From Paenibacillus algicola (GTDB lineage Bacteria > Bacillota > Bacilli > Paenibacillales > Paenibacillaceae): a DNA stretch of 64,000 nt. The notes under the pieces were generated by a model that was not told the origin of the DNA, searched no databases, and was given only the letters and a program-made list of their open reading frames with translations. The translations under genes and the position numbers were made by a program. The stretch's first letter is position 1. Every line of letters begins with the position of its first letter. This document shows positions 8,009-15,041 of this stretch, one piece after another. The stretch covers positions 2,856,501-2,920,500 of the forward strand of contig NZ_CP040396.1 in the NCBI RefSeq assembly GCF_005577435.1, written 5' to 3'.

Positions 8009-8247
8009 GTGCGCCGTAAGCTAACGGTTGTCACAGGTGCTATTTAGTCCTTTTCGGGAGCGCCTCCATTCTAATGGTTGTGAGACACGCTAATTGAGTC
8101 TATTGGGGACCAAACCGCACGTAATCAGGCACATAAGCTCTGTCACAACCGTTAGAGTTACGTAATCAGCAAATTAGCCGCAATAAGCACTCTAGCAACC
8201 GTTAGCGTAACAGGGCTGCTCGGTGCACTTAACGTGCACAAGTTCCG
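8009..8247. repeat. structured intergenic repeat, copy 2 (239 bp)
   Basis: Second copy of the element at 4036-4273, same orientation, one extra A (ACCAAACC versus ACCAACC). It lies immediately beyond the 3' end of the group II intron. The terminal hairpin is GTGCAC-TTAAC-GTGCAC, with the C-G pair of copy 1 replaced by T-A. Confidence 0.85.
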
Positions 8248-8277
8248 CAAATAAAGTATTCAAGCTACAGAGGGTAA

Positions 8278-10155
8278 ATCGAGTAGGAGGAGGCGCCTAG
8301 CCTCCGTCCTCTCACACCACCGTACATGCGGGTCCGCATACGGCGGTTCCAAAAGGTTAACAAAGCTCCAAATAACGAGAAAGCAAACTTTTCAGCCCTT
8401 TCGCTTCCCAATAGGAAATTGGAAGGGCATTGTTTGTGTTTCGAGACATTTCCCACGCTCCGCGTCTGGAGTTAGCCATGACAAAACATGCCCATTCTGG
8501 GACACCGAGTGCCCGGAGTTCTCGGATACGAGTACGTACCCGTTTCCATGGCTTCCAGAGACACATACGTAACCTGCGCCGAATCCACTGGTCGAATTTC
8601 TCGCAGTGACCTTTTGCTGAGGCTAGTCGGAAGTAGCCAATCCAGCCGATGAGATAGCGGTTTAGTTGCATAATCCGGTTTTCCATAGACATCGATCGCG
8701 TTCGGTTCGTCAGCTCTCGCACCTTCTCTTTGAATCGCGAGATGGTTTGTGGGGCTAATCGAATCGTCGCTTTCTTGTCCCTCAGGAAACTGAATCCGAG
8801 GAACTTACGGTTCCAAGGGCGATCTACCGCGCTTTTCTCTCGATTCACTTTCAGTTTCAGCTTCCCTTCTACGAAGCGTGTTACCGAATCCATGACGCGT
8901 TCTCCCGCACGTTTACTCGCAACGAATATATTGCAGTCGTCCGCATAGCGGACGAATCGCAATCCTCGTTCGGATAGCTCTTTGTCCAAGTCGTCCAGCA
9001 GAATGTTCGCTAAGAGCGGGCTCAATGGTCCGCCCTGCGGCGTACCCTCTCCCGTTTTCTCGAGCACGCCATTTGCCATAACTCCTGCATTTAGGTAGGC
9101 ACGAATGAGCTTCAACACATATTTGTCCGTCACTTTCCTTGCCACCCTTGCCATGAGCATGTCGTGGTTGACTCGGTCAAAAAACTTCGCTAAGTCCAGG
9201 TCTACGACCCAGCGGAAGCCTTCTTGGATGTAATGTTGGGCTTGCTTTACCGCGTCATGCGCTCGCTTCCCAGGGCGAAAGCCGTAGCTATGCCTTGAGA
9301 AGTCCGCGTCGAAGATCGGGTTCATCACTTGCAACAGGGCTTGTTGAAGAAAGCGGTCCATCACGGTCGGGATGCCGAGCAGCCTCACGCCGCCTCCGGG
9401 TTTGGGGATTTCCACCCGTTTGACGGGCATGGGTCTGTAGGTTCCCGCAAGGAGCTCGGTCTTCACCGTCTCCCAATGTGTTTTCAGGTAAGCTTGTAGA
9501 TTCGCTACCGTTACGCTGTCCACGCCAGGCGCTCCTCCATTCTGTACCACTCGCTTGTAAGCGAGCCTGAGGTTATCTCCTCTGAGCATTCGTTCTAACA
9601 AGTCGTTATTCGCTTCGCGAGAGGAAGGGGCGACTTGTGCCGACGAAGAACTCGGCGCTCCGACATACCCTGACGGCTTCACCGCTTCTCTTTGCCGCGA
9701 GCTCTCTTGCGAGATTTTCTGCTGTCTTTGCTCTTCATGCGAACGCATCGGTTTCCTCTCTCCTTTCGGTTCGGCCCTTCCGGTTTCCGGCGTCCCGTAC
9801 CCCGTACTATGGCCTCTGCTGACTCCTGCGGATTCAGCGCGGCTTCTCAGCCGCGGTTACGAAATAACTTCGCGTATTCCGCAGGTCTCCCCAGATAAGA
9901 ACGTCATCTTTCTGCCCGCAACCACTGGAGTTTACAAGCGTAGCCCTTGGCGACTTCGGATTTCGTCATGTGTGGGTGACTCATCCGACTACTCTTGCCT
10001 CTAATCCAGTTCGTGTACCTTGGCTCGTGCATTTGCCTCCAGCTTCCTTCAGATTCTGCCTCACAGCAGACACCCTTGCTCTTGGCTAACGGTAGGCGTT
10101 CGCCAGCCCCCGTTCGGGACTTTCACCCTAGAGATGACGCCCATGCTGGGCGTAC
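8278..10155 (-). mobile_element. bacterial class C group II intron, apparently complete (~1.88 kb)
   Basis: Read on the minus strand it starts GTACGCCCAGCATGGGCG followed by the conserved GGGTGAAAGTCCC, carries the reverse transcriptase gene in domain IV, and ends with a domain V hairpin (about 8314-8350, with GCCGTATGCGG / CCGCATGTACGG) and a domain VI stem ending CTCCTACTCGAT. Class C introns insert just after intrinsic terminators. Here the first base follows a GGCCGCCC/GGGCGGCC hairpin and nine bases (TTATTCGTG) downstream of the rhodopsin gene in the same orientation. The exact 3' boundary is my estimate. Confidence 0.88.
8357..9748 (-). CDS. ltrA: group II intron reverse transcriptase/maturase
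   Basis: 463 residues. The reverse transcriptase domain runs from about 60 to 320, with the RT motifs VKRVEIPKPGGGVRLLGIPT, SYGFRPGKRAHDAV, GTPQGGPLSPLLANI and the catalytic VRYADDCNIFV (YADD near 267-270). The maturase (X) domain follows (LNRYLIGWIGYFRLA ... KWIRRRLRMCLWKPWK-like). It ends about where the X domain ends, without an HNH endonuclease, as expected for class C introns, which retrohome at terminators. The ATG has GGAGAGAGG upstream. No frameshift is visible, so the protein may be active. Confidence 0.93.
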   Translation of the reverse strand: MRSHEEQRQQKISQESSRQREAVKPSGYVGAPSSSSAQVAPSSREANNDLLERMLRGDNLRLAYKRVVQNGGAPGVDSVTVANLQAYLKTHWETVKTELLAGTYRPMPVKRVEIPKPGGGVRLLGIPTVMDRFLQQALLQVMNPIFDADFSRHSYGFRPGKRAHDAVKQAQHYIQEGFRWVVDLDLAKFFDRVNHDMLMARVARKVTDKYVLKLIRAYLNAGVMANGVLEKTGEGTPQGGPLSPLLANILLDDLDKELSERGLRFVRYADDCNIFVASKRAGERVMDSVTRFVEGKLKLKVNREKSAVDRPWNRKFLGFSFLRDKKATIRLAPQTISRFKEKVRELTNRTRSMSMENRIMQLNRYLIGWIGYFRLASAKGHCEKFDQWIRRRLRMCLWKPWKRVRTRIRELRALGVPEWACFVMANSRRGAWEMSRNTNNALPISYWEAKGLKSLLSRYLELC

Positions 10156-10162
10156 CACGAAT

Positions 10163-10183
10163 AAGGCCGCCCCGGGCGGCCTT
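10163..10183 (-). terminator. intrinsic terminator of the rhodopsin gene
   Basis: Perfect 8-bp GC arms GGCCGCCC / GGGCGGCC with a one-base centre as written, followed on the minus strand by TTATTCGTG and then the group II intron. The intron probably replaced the normal U-tract context. Confidence 0.7.
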
Positions 10184-10235
10184 GATTCGCTCGTACAGAT
10201 CGCTGAAAAGACAAGGCGCGGAAGAAAAGGAAGGC

Positions 10236-10970
10236 TTAACGGACGGCTGCTGACTGCTTGCGGCTGTTCCCTTTTTTCCCGACTGGCCTGCCGTGTAATC
10301 TTCTCAAACCGCTGAGATCTAATAAGCTGAATCCCACCTTCGAGAAGATGGGCAGCAGGCAGAACATCAGAGTATCTGTAACCTGGGAGGTCCATCCGAA
10401 GCCTGAAGGCCCAATGATCCACAGGGTAGGGTATCCAAACCACAGAACAGTCAGATAAGAAGCAGTCATGAGAAAATGCTTGTATAGACTCGGGTTTTGG
10501 CTTCGGGCAATGATGCGCAAATGCACCCATATGACATACATAATGATCAGAAACGCGGCGCAGCCCAGGCTGTACCACACGTATTGCTCCGGTCGCGGGG
10601 ACAGGTCTGCAATTAACCCCGTCAGGATCATAAATACATCTGCAGCGACAAGGCCCCACAGGATGACCCGGTCCTTGGGAACGGTGCTCATAGCGGTGGT
10701 GGCAAGGGCAACCAGCAATAGAGGAGTGGTGACGATCCAATCCAGATACCGTGCAAAGTAAATCAGATGGCCGTCTTTGACGATGTGACCTTGTCCCATA
10801 GCCATCGACAGATAGGCGGCCCCGGACCACACTGGAATGATAAAGGCTATCAGGTATTCGTAGCGTGGAACCTGCTTGCGGTTAAAAGACCATACCGCGA
10901 AAATAACGGCACCTGCTGCCATCACCGCTGCGTAGCCCCATAATATTTGCTGTTCAATAGGATACTGCAT
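10236..10970 (-). CDS. microbial rhodopsin of the xenorhodopsin / Anabaena sensory rhodopsin type
   Basis: 244 residues, seven hydrophobic helices. Helix C reads ARYLDWIVTTPLLLVALA: counter-ion Asp77 (bacteriorhodopsin D85) and Thr81 (T89) are present, while the proton-donor position D96 is Ala88. Helix F has WFGYPTLWIIGPSG. Helix G reads LMFCLLPIFSKVGFSLLDL: retinal lysine Lys211, and Pro207 in place of Asp212. The Asp-to-Pro change is the hallmark of Anabaena sensory rhodopsin and xenorhodopsins, and Asp218 matches the cytoplasmic acceptor D217 of that protein. Outward pumping is therefore unlikely; inward proton transport or photosensing fits better. Helix B has Trp48 where Nanosalina xenorhodopsin has a histidine. 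AGAGGTG precedes the ATG. No transducer or retinal-synthesis gene is adjacent. Its terminator carries a group II intron. Confidence 0.93.
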   Translation of the reverse strand: MQYPIEQQILWGYAAVMAAGAVIFAVWSFNRKQVPRYEYLIAFIIPVWSGAAYLSMAMGQGHIVKDGHLIYFARYLDWIVTTPLLLVALATTAMSTVPKDRVILWGLVAADVFMILTGLIADLSPRPEQYVWYSLGCAAFLIIMYVIWVHLRIIARSQNPSLYKHFLMTASYLTVLWFGYPTLWIIGPSGFGWTSQVTDTLMFCLLPIFSKVGFSLLDLSGLRRLHGRPVGKKGNSRKQSAAVR

Positions 10971-11060
10971 TTGTTCACCTCTTTTTTGTTACCATTATGT
11001 CCTTCCTTGTCTGACTTAAATCCATGCTCTCCGTTTCTAAATAAAGAGACGCACTAAAGC

Positions 11061-11088
11061 TTGACATTATAATGGCAGCTGTGATAAT
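11061..11088 (+). promoter_or_regulatory. sigma-A-type promoter of cspA
   Basis: TTGACA at 11061-11066 and GATAAT at 11083-11088 with 16 bp between them. This implies a leader of about 120 nt before the cspA start codon. Confidence 0.65.
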
Positions 11089-11117
11089 CTTAAATAGTTA
11101 GAATTTCAACCTGAACT

Positions 11118-11198
11118 CACATATTGTAGAGGGTTATGATTTTGATGATAACCTTGTACAATATGTGATTTTTTTTTGGAATTGTAAAAATCAAATAT
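11118..11198 (+). promoter_or_regulatory. cspA leader with overlapping terminator and anti-terminator hairpins
   Basis: Between promoter and cspA lies an intrinsic terminator. CACATATTGTA (11118-11128) pairs perfectly with TACAATATGTG (11157-11167), an inner stem AGGGTTAT / ATAACCTT extends it, and nine T follow (11169-11177). A second hairpin uses the same 3' arm and T run: ATATGTGATTTTT (11161-11173) pairs with AAAAATCAAATAT (11186-11198) with one mismatch. The two cannot coexist, which is the classic layout of a transcription attenuator. The ribosome-binding site GGAGG follows at 11201. Confidence 0.6.
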
Positions 11199-11214
11199 AT
11201 GGAGGTAATGAATC

Positions 11215-11415
11215 ATGCAGCAAGGAACAGTAAAGTGGTTTAATGCAGACAAAGGTTTTGGTTTCATCGAGGTAGAAGGCGGAGACGACGTATTTGTGCA
11301 CTTCAGTGCCATTACTGGCGACGGCTTCAAATCGCTTGACGAAGGTCAGCGTGTAGAATTTAATGTAGTACAAGGCAACCGCGGCCCACAAGCCGAGAAC
11401 GTTGTTAAACTGTAA
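11215..11415 (+). CDS. cspA: cold-shock protein, CspA/CspB family
   Basis: 66 residues, full family length, a single OB-fold cold-shock domain. RNP1 is KGFGFIEV (residues ~13-20) and RNP2 is VFVHFSAI (~26-33). The opening is [14 protein letters not shown]. It binds single-stranded RNA and acts as an RNA chaperone at low temperature in the cytoplasm. GGAGG lies nine bases before the ATG. The long structured leader with alternative hairpins suggests post-initiation control, and the next gene, ydjO, is also a cold-induced family. Confidence 0.96.
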   Translation: MQQGTVKWFNADKGFGFIEVEGGDDVFVHFSAITGDGFKSLDEGQRVEFNVVQGNRGPQAENVVKL

Positions 11416-11427
11416 ATCACGGTTAGA

Positions 11428-11459
11428 AAGTCCCAAACCTAGTTTTGGGGCTTTTTTTT
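11428..11459 (+). terminator. intrinsic terminator of cspA
   Basis: AAGTCCCAAACC pairs with AGTTTTGGGGCTT (one G-U pair) followed by eight T, 12 bp after the cspA stop. Confidence 0.8.
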
Positions 11460-11498
11460 ACTCACTTCATGACTCCAAAAGAGAAAGAGGGATGCTGC

Positions 11499-11717
11499 TT
11501 GTACTATTCGCGGAAAAGACCGATGGTGGATCTTCCGGAGGAAATGACAACGATATGGTCATGCACTAATGAAGAGTGCAACGGATGGATGAGAGATAAC
11601 TTTGTGTTTCTAGTTCAACCGGTATGCGGCCAGTGCAATGCCTTGATGGAGAAAAGCGAGAAAATGCTGCCTATTATAGCGAATACAAGTCCTAATCAAA
11701 CAAAAACCACACGTTAG
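11499..11717 (+). CDS. ydjO: YdjO-type cold-inducible zinc-ribbon-like protein
   Basis: 72 residues from a TTG start that has GAGGG eight bases upstream; in-frame ATGs further upstream lie beside the cspA terminator and have no ribosome-binding site. The core IWSCTNEECNGWMRDNFVF (about 17-35) followed by VCGQCNALMEKSEKMLP contains two CxxxxC/CxxC pairs, likely one zinc site, and matches B. subtilis YdjO. It lies directly downstream of cspA. Biochemical role unknown. Confidence 0.82.
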   Translation: MYYSRKRPMVDLPEEMTTIWSCTNEECNGWMRDNFVFLVQPVCGQCNALMEKSEKMLPIIANTSPNQTKTTR

Positions 11718-11772
11718 TAATAGCGAATATGCAGGGGAAAACAATCCTATCATGACTCGCCTTTATACCTGG

Positions 11773-11795
11773 AACCCGCTCAGCGAGCGGGTTTT
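11773..11795. terminator. intrinsic terminator between convergent ydjO and YolD-like genes
   Basis: AACCCGCTC / GAGCGGGTTTT arms with a 3-4 base loop. A T run on the plus side and AAAACC on the minus side allow use in both directions. Confidence 0.75.
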
Positions 11796-11801
11796 GCTTG
11801 T

Positions 11802-12053
11802 TTAATATCTTGGATAGTTCATTTCCATGATATCCATAAACGGAACTTTAACCAATCCTTCATTAGTTTGAATATGTACCCTGCCTGTTCTTGGGTCCAT
11901 CGTTACGATCGTCCCTGTAACGGTTTCTTCCCAGCCCCAAACTGTAAGCACAATCTCTGACTTCTCGTTATACGCCTCTGTAAGCTGATTTCCGAGTTCT
12001 TCGAGTACAAACTCATCTCTGGTAGGTCTTTTGGGTACCTTTGATTTAGCCAT
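11802..12053 (-). CDS. YolD-like protein
   Basis: 83 residues. The segment RDEFVLEELGNQLTEAYNEK followed by IVLTVWGWEETVTGTIVTMD and VPFMDIMEMNYP fits the YolD-like family, small SH3-like proteins often found near Y-family polymerases or in phage regions. Here no polymerase is adjacent. GGAGG precedes the ATG. Function not established. Confidence 0.6.
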   Translation of the reverse strand: MAKSKVPKRPTRDEFVLEELGNQLTEAYNEKSEIVLTVWGWEETVTGTIVTMDPRTGRVHIQTNEGLVKVPFMDIMEMNYPRY

Positions 12054-12132
12054 GCTGCAGCCTCCTGTATGGGTATTCTAGATAGTCTTCGCTCTAAACA
12101 TGATACGCTACTCCTATGCCGCACACAATAAC

Positions 12133-12303
12133 TTATACAGAATCCGCTTTTACGAGAATATATTTGCTTTGTTGTTTGTCGTTTGGGTTCGGAATCATGA
12201 GTTTATTAATCCGCTGCCTGAAGTCACTCAATGAAAGAGTGCAGGAGGGATCTTTCATGATTACCGTGCTGATCGGGATGGCAAGGTATTGAAAAAAGGC
12301 CAT
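12133..12303 (-). CDS. possible 56-residue protein, unrecognised
   Basis: Open frame from an ATG 15 bp after the GNAT stop, with only a weak GAAAG upstream. The sequence (MAFFQYLAIPISTVIMKD..., ending KQQSKYILVKADSV) looks protein-like but matches nothing I know. It could equally be a remnant. Confidence 0.25.
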   Translation of the reverse strand: MAFFQYLAIPISTVIMKDPSCTLSLSDFRQRINKLMIPNPNDKQQSKYILVKADSV

Positions 12304-12317
12304 TCTTTCAATTAGGT

Positions 12318-12767
12318 TCACATCAATTTTAGGACAAATCCGGTCTTTACATCTTTCTGAAAACCACATTCTTCGTAGAAATTATGTACTTCTTTTCTCT
12401 TCGATCCTGTCAAAAGCATAATTTTATAACAGCTAAGTTCCTTTGCATATTCAATTGCTCTTCTCATGATTCGCTTTCCGAGACCATTTTGCCGATAATC
12501 TGGATGAGTAACAACATTCTCAATTACTGCATACGGTCTTGCTCCTCTGGTTAGATTTCTAATCAATACTAATGTACATGAAGAAACAATCTCTCTCTCA
12601 TGCTTTATGACAAATATCTTCATCATCTCATCATTCAGTATTTTATTCCAATGAGCTTGAATATCTGCTACATTAAGATCCGGATCATCTGGATTCAAAT
12701 GCTTATAAAGTTCTAAAAGTTCAGATAATTCATCTTGATGGATGAGCCGAACTGTGCTGTTAATCAT
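12318..12767 (-). CDS. GNAT family N-acetyltransferase
   Basis: 149 residues. Motif A is HPDYRQNGLGKRIMRRAIEYA (about 89-109) and motif B NFYEECGFQKDVKTGFVLKL at the C-terminus. I set the start at 12767, where GAGGGG lies about five bases upstream; an ATG 18 codons earlier has no ribosome-binding site. AT content is higher than in core genes nearby, as for the accessory genes that follow. Acceptor substrate unknown. Confidence 0.85.
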   Translation of the reverse strand: MINSTVRLIHQDELSELLELYKHLNPDDPDLNVADIQAHWNKILNDEMMKIFVIKHEREIVSSCTLVLIRNLTRGARPYAVIENVVTHPDYRQNGLGKRIMRRAIEYAKELSCYKIMLLTGSKRKEVHNFYEECGFQKDVKTGFVLKLM

Positions 12768-12850
12768 TATGACCCCTCGTTTATTAGTTATTACTGGGAT
12801 AGTCTGTTTTAAAGGTTTCAAGTGACGTTTCTGCAGTCAGAAATATCCTC

Positions 12851-13747
12851 TTAACAAATGTCTTTAACCATAAGTAAGTGAATATCTATTAACTCATAAC
12901 CCAATGATTTATAAAGATGTATCGCACCGTGATTGCTTCCAACGACCCCCAATGTCGCCTCTGTCTTTTGTTTCTCATCTCTCAAAAATTTAAGAGTTTC
13001 AATTATTGTCCCTCTTGCAATTCCTTGTCTTCTCCAATCAGGGTGAGTGAAGATTTGTTCTGTTGCACTTCTTTCAGAAGATATGCCCCAAGTCATACAA
13101 CTACTAATGGGTTTACTATCATGAAATGCTGTAATTGTATTCCATTCTGGCCCACTCCTAAACCAATTCAGTCTGCCTAAACTCCAAGACTCTCCATTGA
13201 AGCCATCCTTCTCTGCTTGTAAATATAGTTTTCTCTCCTCAACGGTCTCCATAGCCCATCTCTTAATTTCAATTTCATTACTAACCTTGTACTCTGGGAG
13301 TGGTTTTGTTAAATCACGTCGCATAATCATGTAATTTAAAGAATGGTAGAATCCTTGAGCCAATAAAAAATCAATGGAATGTAGATCTTCATGAGAACAA
13401 GTACGGCTAATTTGTAATTGTTTATTCGGGTATGATTTACTGATTTCATGGGCTCGGTCAACAAGTTTATGATATATTTCTATTTCAAGATCATCGTATC
13501 CATCAGAATCGGTATCAATGATAAAACGATGCTTGTAATCAGGATCTTTTCCATTTCTATCAAGGTATTCGCAGGAATCCGTCGGCTCTAGGTGACCAGA
13601 AGCAACGACTTGATCGTTTATCTCTGCACAAAAAATATTTTCTGACTTGAAATCCGCATTATACTGATATGCCAGATTAAACACAAAATTGAATTTGCTA
13701 ATAGCTTCAGCGTCTTGAAAATTATAATTTCGAATCTGATCATTCAT
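12851..13747 (-). CDS. GNAT family N-acetyltransferase (two-domain)
   Basis: 298 residues. The C-terminal GNAT domain has HPDWRRQGIARGTIIETLKF (about 226-245) and AIHLYKSLGYELIDIH at the end. The N-terminal half has the length and pattern of a degenerate GNAT fold, giving the double-GNAT layout seen in some antibiotic and small-metabolite acetyltransferases. AAAGGAG lies eight bases before the chosen ATG. The intergenic space downstream has a weak GTGACGTTTC element but no clear att-like site, so membership in the cassette array is uncertain. Confidence 0.83.
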   Translation of the reverse strand: MNDQIRNYNFQDAEAISKFNFVFNLAYQYNADFKSENIFCAEINDQVVASGHLEPTDSCEYLDRNGKDPDYKHRFIIDTDSDGYDDLEIEIYHKLVDRAHEISKSYPNKQLQISRTCSHEDLHSIDFLLAQGFYHSLNYMIMRRDLTKPLPEYKVSNEIEIKRWAMETVEERKLYLQAEKDGFNGESWSLGRLNWFRSGPEWNTITAFHDSKPISSCMTWGISSERSATEQIFTHPDWRRQGIARGTIIETLKFLRDEKQKTEATLGVVGSNHGAIHLYKSLGYELIDIHLLMVKDIC

Positions 13748-13947
13748 GCGAGTTACTCCTTTAAACATGTAGTGTTGGCTAATGTACATCACAGACCAAG
13801 GGCCGAACGGTACACAGCGTAAATTCTCACATTTGCGGACCCCAAAAACCCATGTAGCCGAGCTTTTCTTTCACGTTCACGCTGTGGATTATTTTTTGGC
13901 ACCTCATCAGGATTTGTTTCTTGCTCAAATCGGTTGCGGCGGAACAA

Positions 13948-14811
13948 TTAGCGAATGTACCAAGCTTTATAAAAATCTTTAACAGATGGATACCTCTTAT
14001 TCTTGTCAGCGTTAATCGCATTGCAGGCGACAAAATAAAGTTCCTTGCCAGCTTCCCATTTCTCATAGGTTCTATCAAGTTCTCCACCTAATAGCCCAAA
14101 TGCAATAGCTCCCATATTGTATACATTGGTTCGGCTATCGATTTCAGCTCCTAATTCAAACTCTTCAGGAGACATGAACCTTGAAGATCCCCAAAGTCTG
14201 CCCATATTATTGAAAAATGGTTTTTTTTGATAAAAATCGATATCACAAATTTTAGTTTCATTATTTATAAAATCATAAAGAATACTTCCGTCATAAAAAT
14301 CAATGGCTACATACCCTTTTTCTTCTACATACATATGAAAATTAAATATTGCTTCTAAATGACTGTATTCTCTGTTCAACTGTTAGATGCTTATATCTAT
14401 AAAACGGGGAACCGGGATCTGTATATTTGGCTGGGGGTGGATACGACCAGTGAGGATGAAGGCATTCGCCATCAAACCACTTGAAAATAGCAACATAACC
14501 ACCATCAACACTAAAATGATCCAGGAGTTCGATCAAACTGTATGCTTGAGTTCATCATAAATTGGAATTGCAGCTTTCAATCTCGAAACGGCTTCAGCAG
14601 GATCTCCTTGATATTCAACAGGCCTGGCGCCAGCGTATTTAACAAACTTCTTCTGCCCATCTTTCTCTACACCAAAGCAAATATTACCTGAATCCTGTTG
14701 ATCAAATACTTTAAAAACATATCCCAAATCTTGTAACCAAATGATATCAATCTCTTCCTTAAGTTGAAATGTTACTTTATCAATGTTGTACACAAAAAGG
14801 CCTTCGATCAT
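13948..14811 (-). pseudogene. serine/threonine protein kinase-like gene with two frameshifts
   Basis: Three consecutive frames give one protein: MIEGLFVYNIDKVTFQL ... YDELKHT | LIELLDHFSVDGGYVAIFKW ... LTVEQRIQSF | EAIFNFHMYVEEKGYVAIDF ... WYIR. Kinase landmarks are VEKDGQKKFVKYAG (subdomain II lysine), YVAIDFYDGSILYDF (catalytic-loop region), KICDIDFY (DFG region, as DID) and SRFMSPEEF (APE region). One base is missing near 14538 and one is extra near 14366; correcting both restores ~287 codons. Either a recently dead gene or sequencing error. It is the left-most member of the cassette-like run; an inverted repeat CACAGCGT / ACGCTGTG (13813-13820, 13879-13886) lies beyond its 3' end. Confidence 0.75.
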
Positions 14812-14865
14812 TTATTCCTCCTGTAATCGGTTTTATGAGTATTGCAAGAGTCTTTGCAAGAGTTC

Positions 14866-14940
14866 TCGTAACGTTCTTTCGCATTCACAAACCTTCATGC
14901 ATTAAGTGAACAAAGATAACCGCTGATACGCAGGTTAATA
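14866..14940 (-). repeat. attC-like site S1a
   Basis: Plus strand: CGTAAC-GTTCTTTCGC-ATTCAC ... GTGAAC ... GTTAATA (R' at 14933-14939). Short (75 bp). It abuts site S1b with only ~6 bp between, as if a cassette had been lost. Confidence 0.55.
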
Positions 14941-15041
14941 AGTTTTATCCAACGTTCATGTATTTAAGAACCCGAGAGGCCCAAGGGAGCAACGTAACCA
15001 GATCAAACGGACTTAGCTTCGCAGGATCGTGAGCTGAATAC

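Noticed and set aside
9995..10315. Open frames on the plus strand opposite the intron 5' part
   Set aside because: They lie antisense to the intron domain I structure and the rhodopsin C-terminus and have no ribosome-binding site.
12768..12850. Further att-like site between the two GNAT genes
   Set aside because: Only a weak GTGACGTTTC word without a matching right half.
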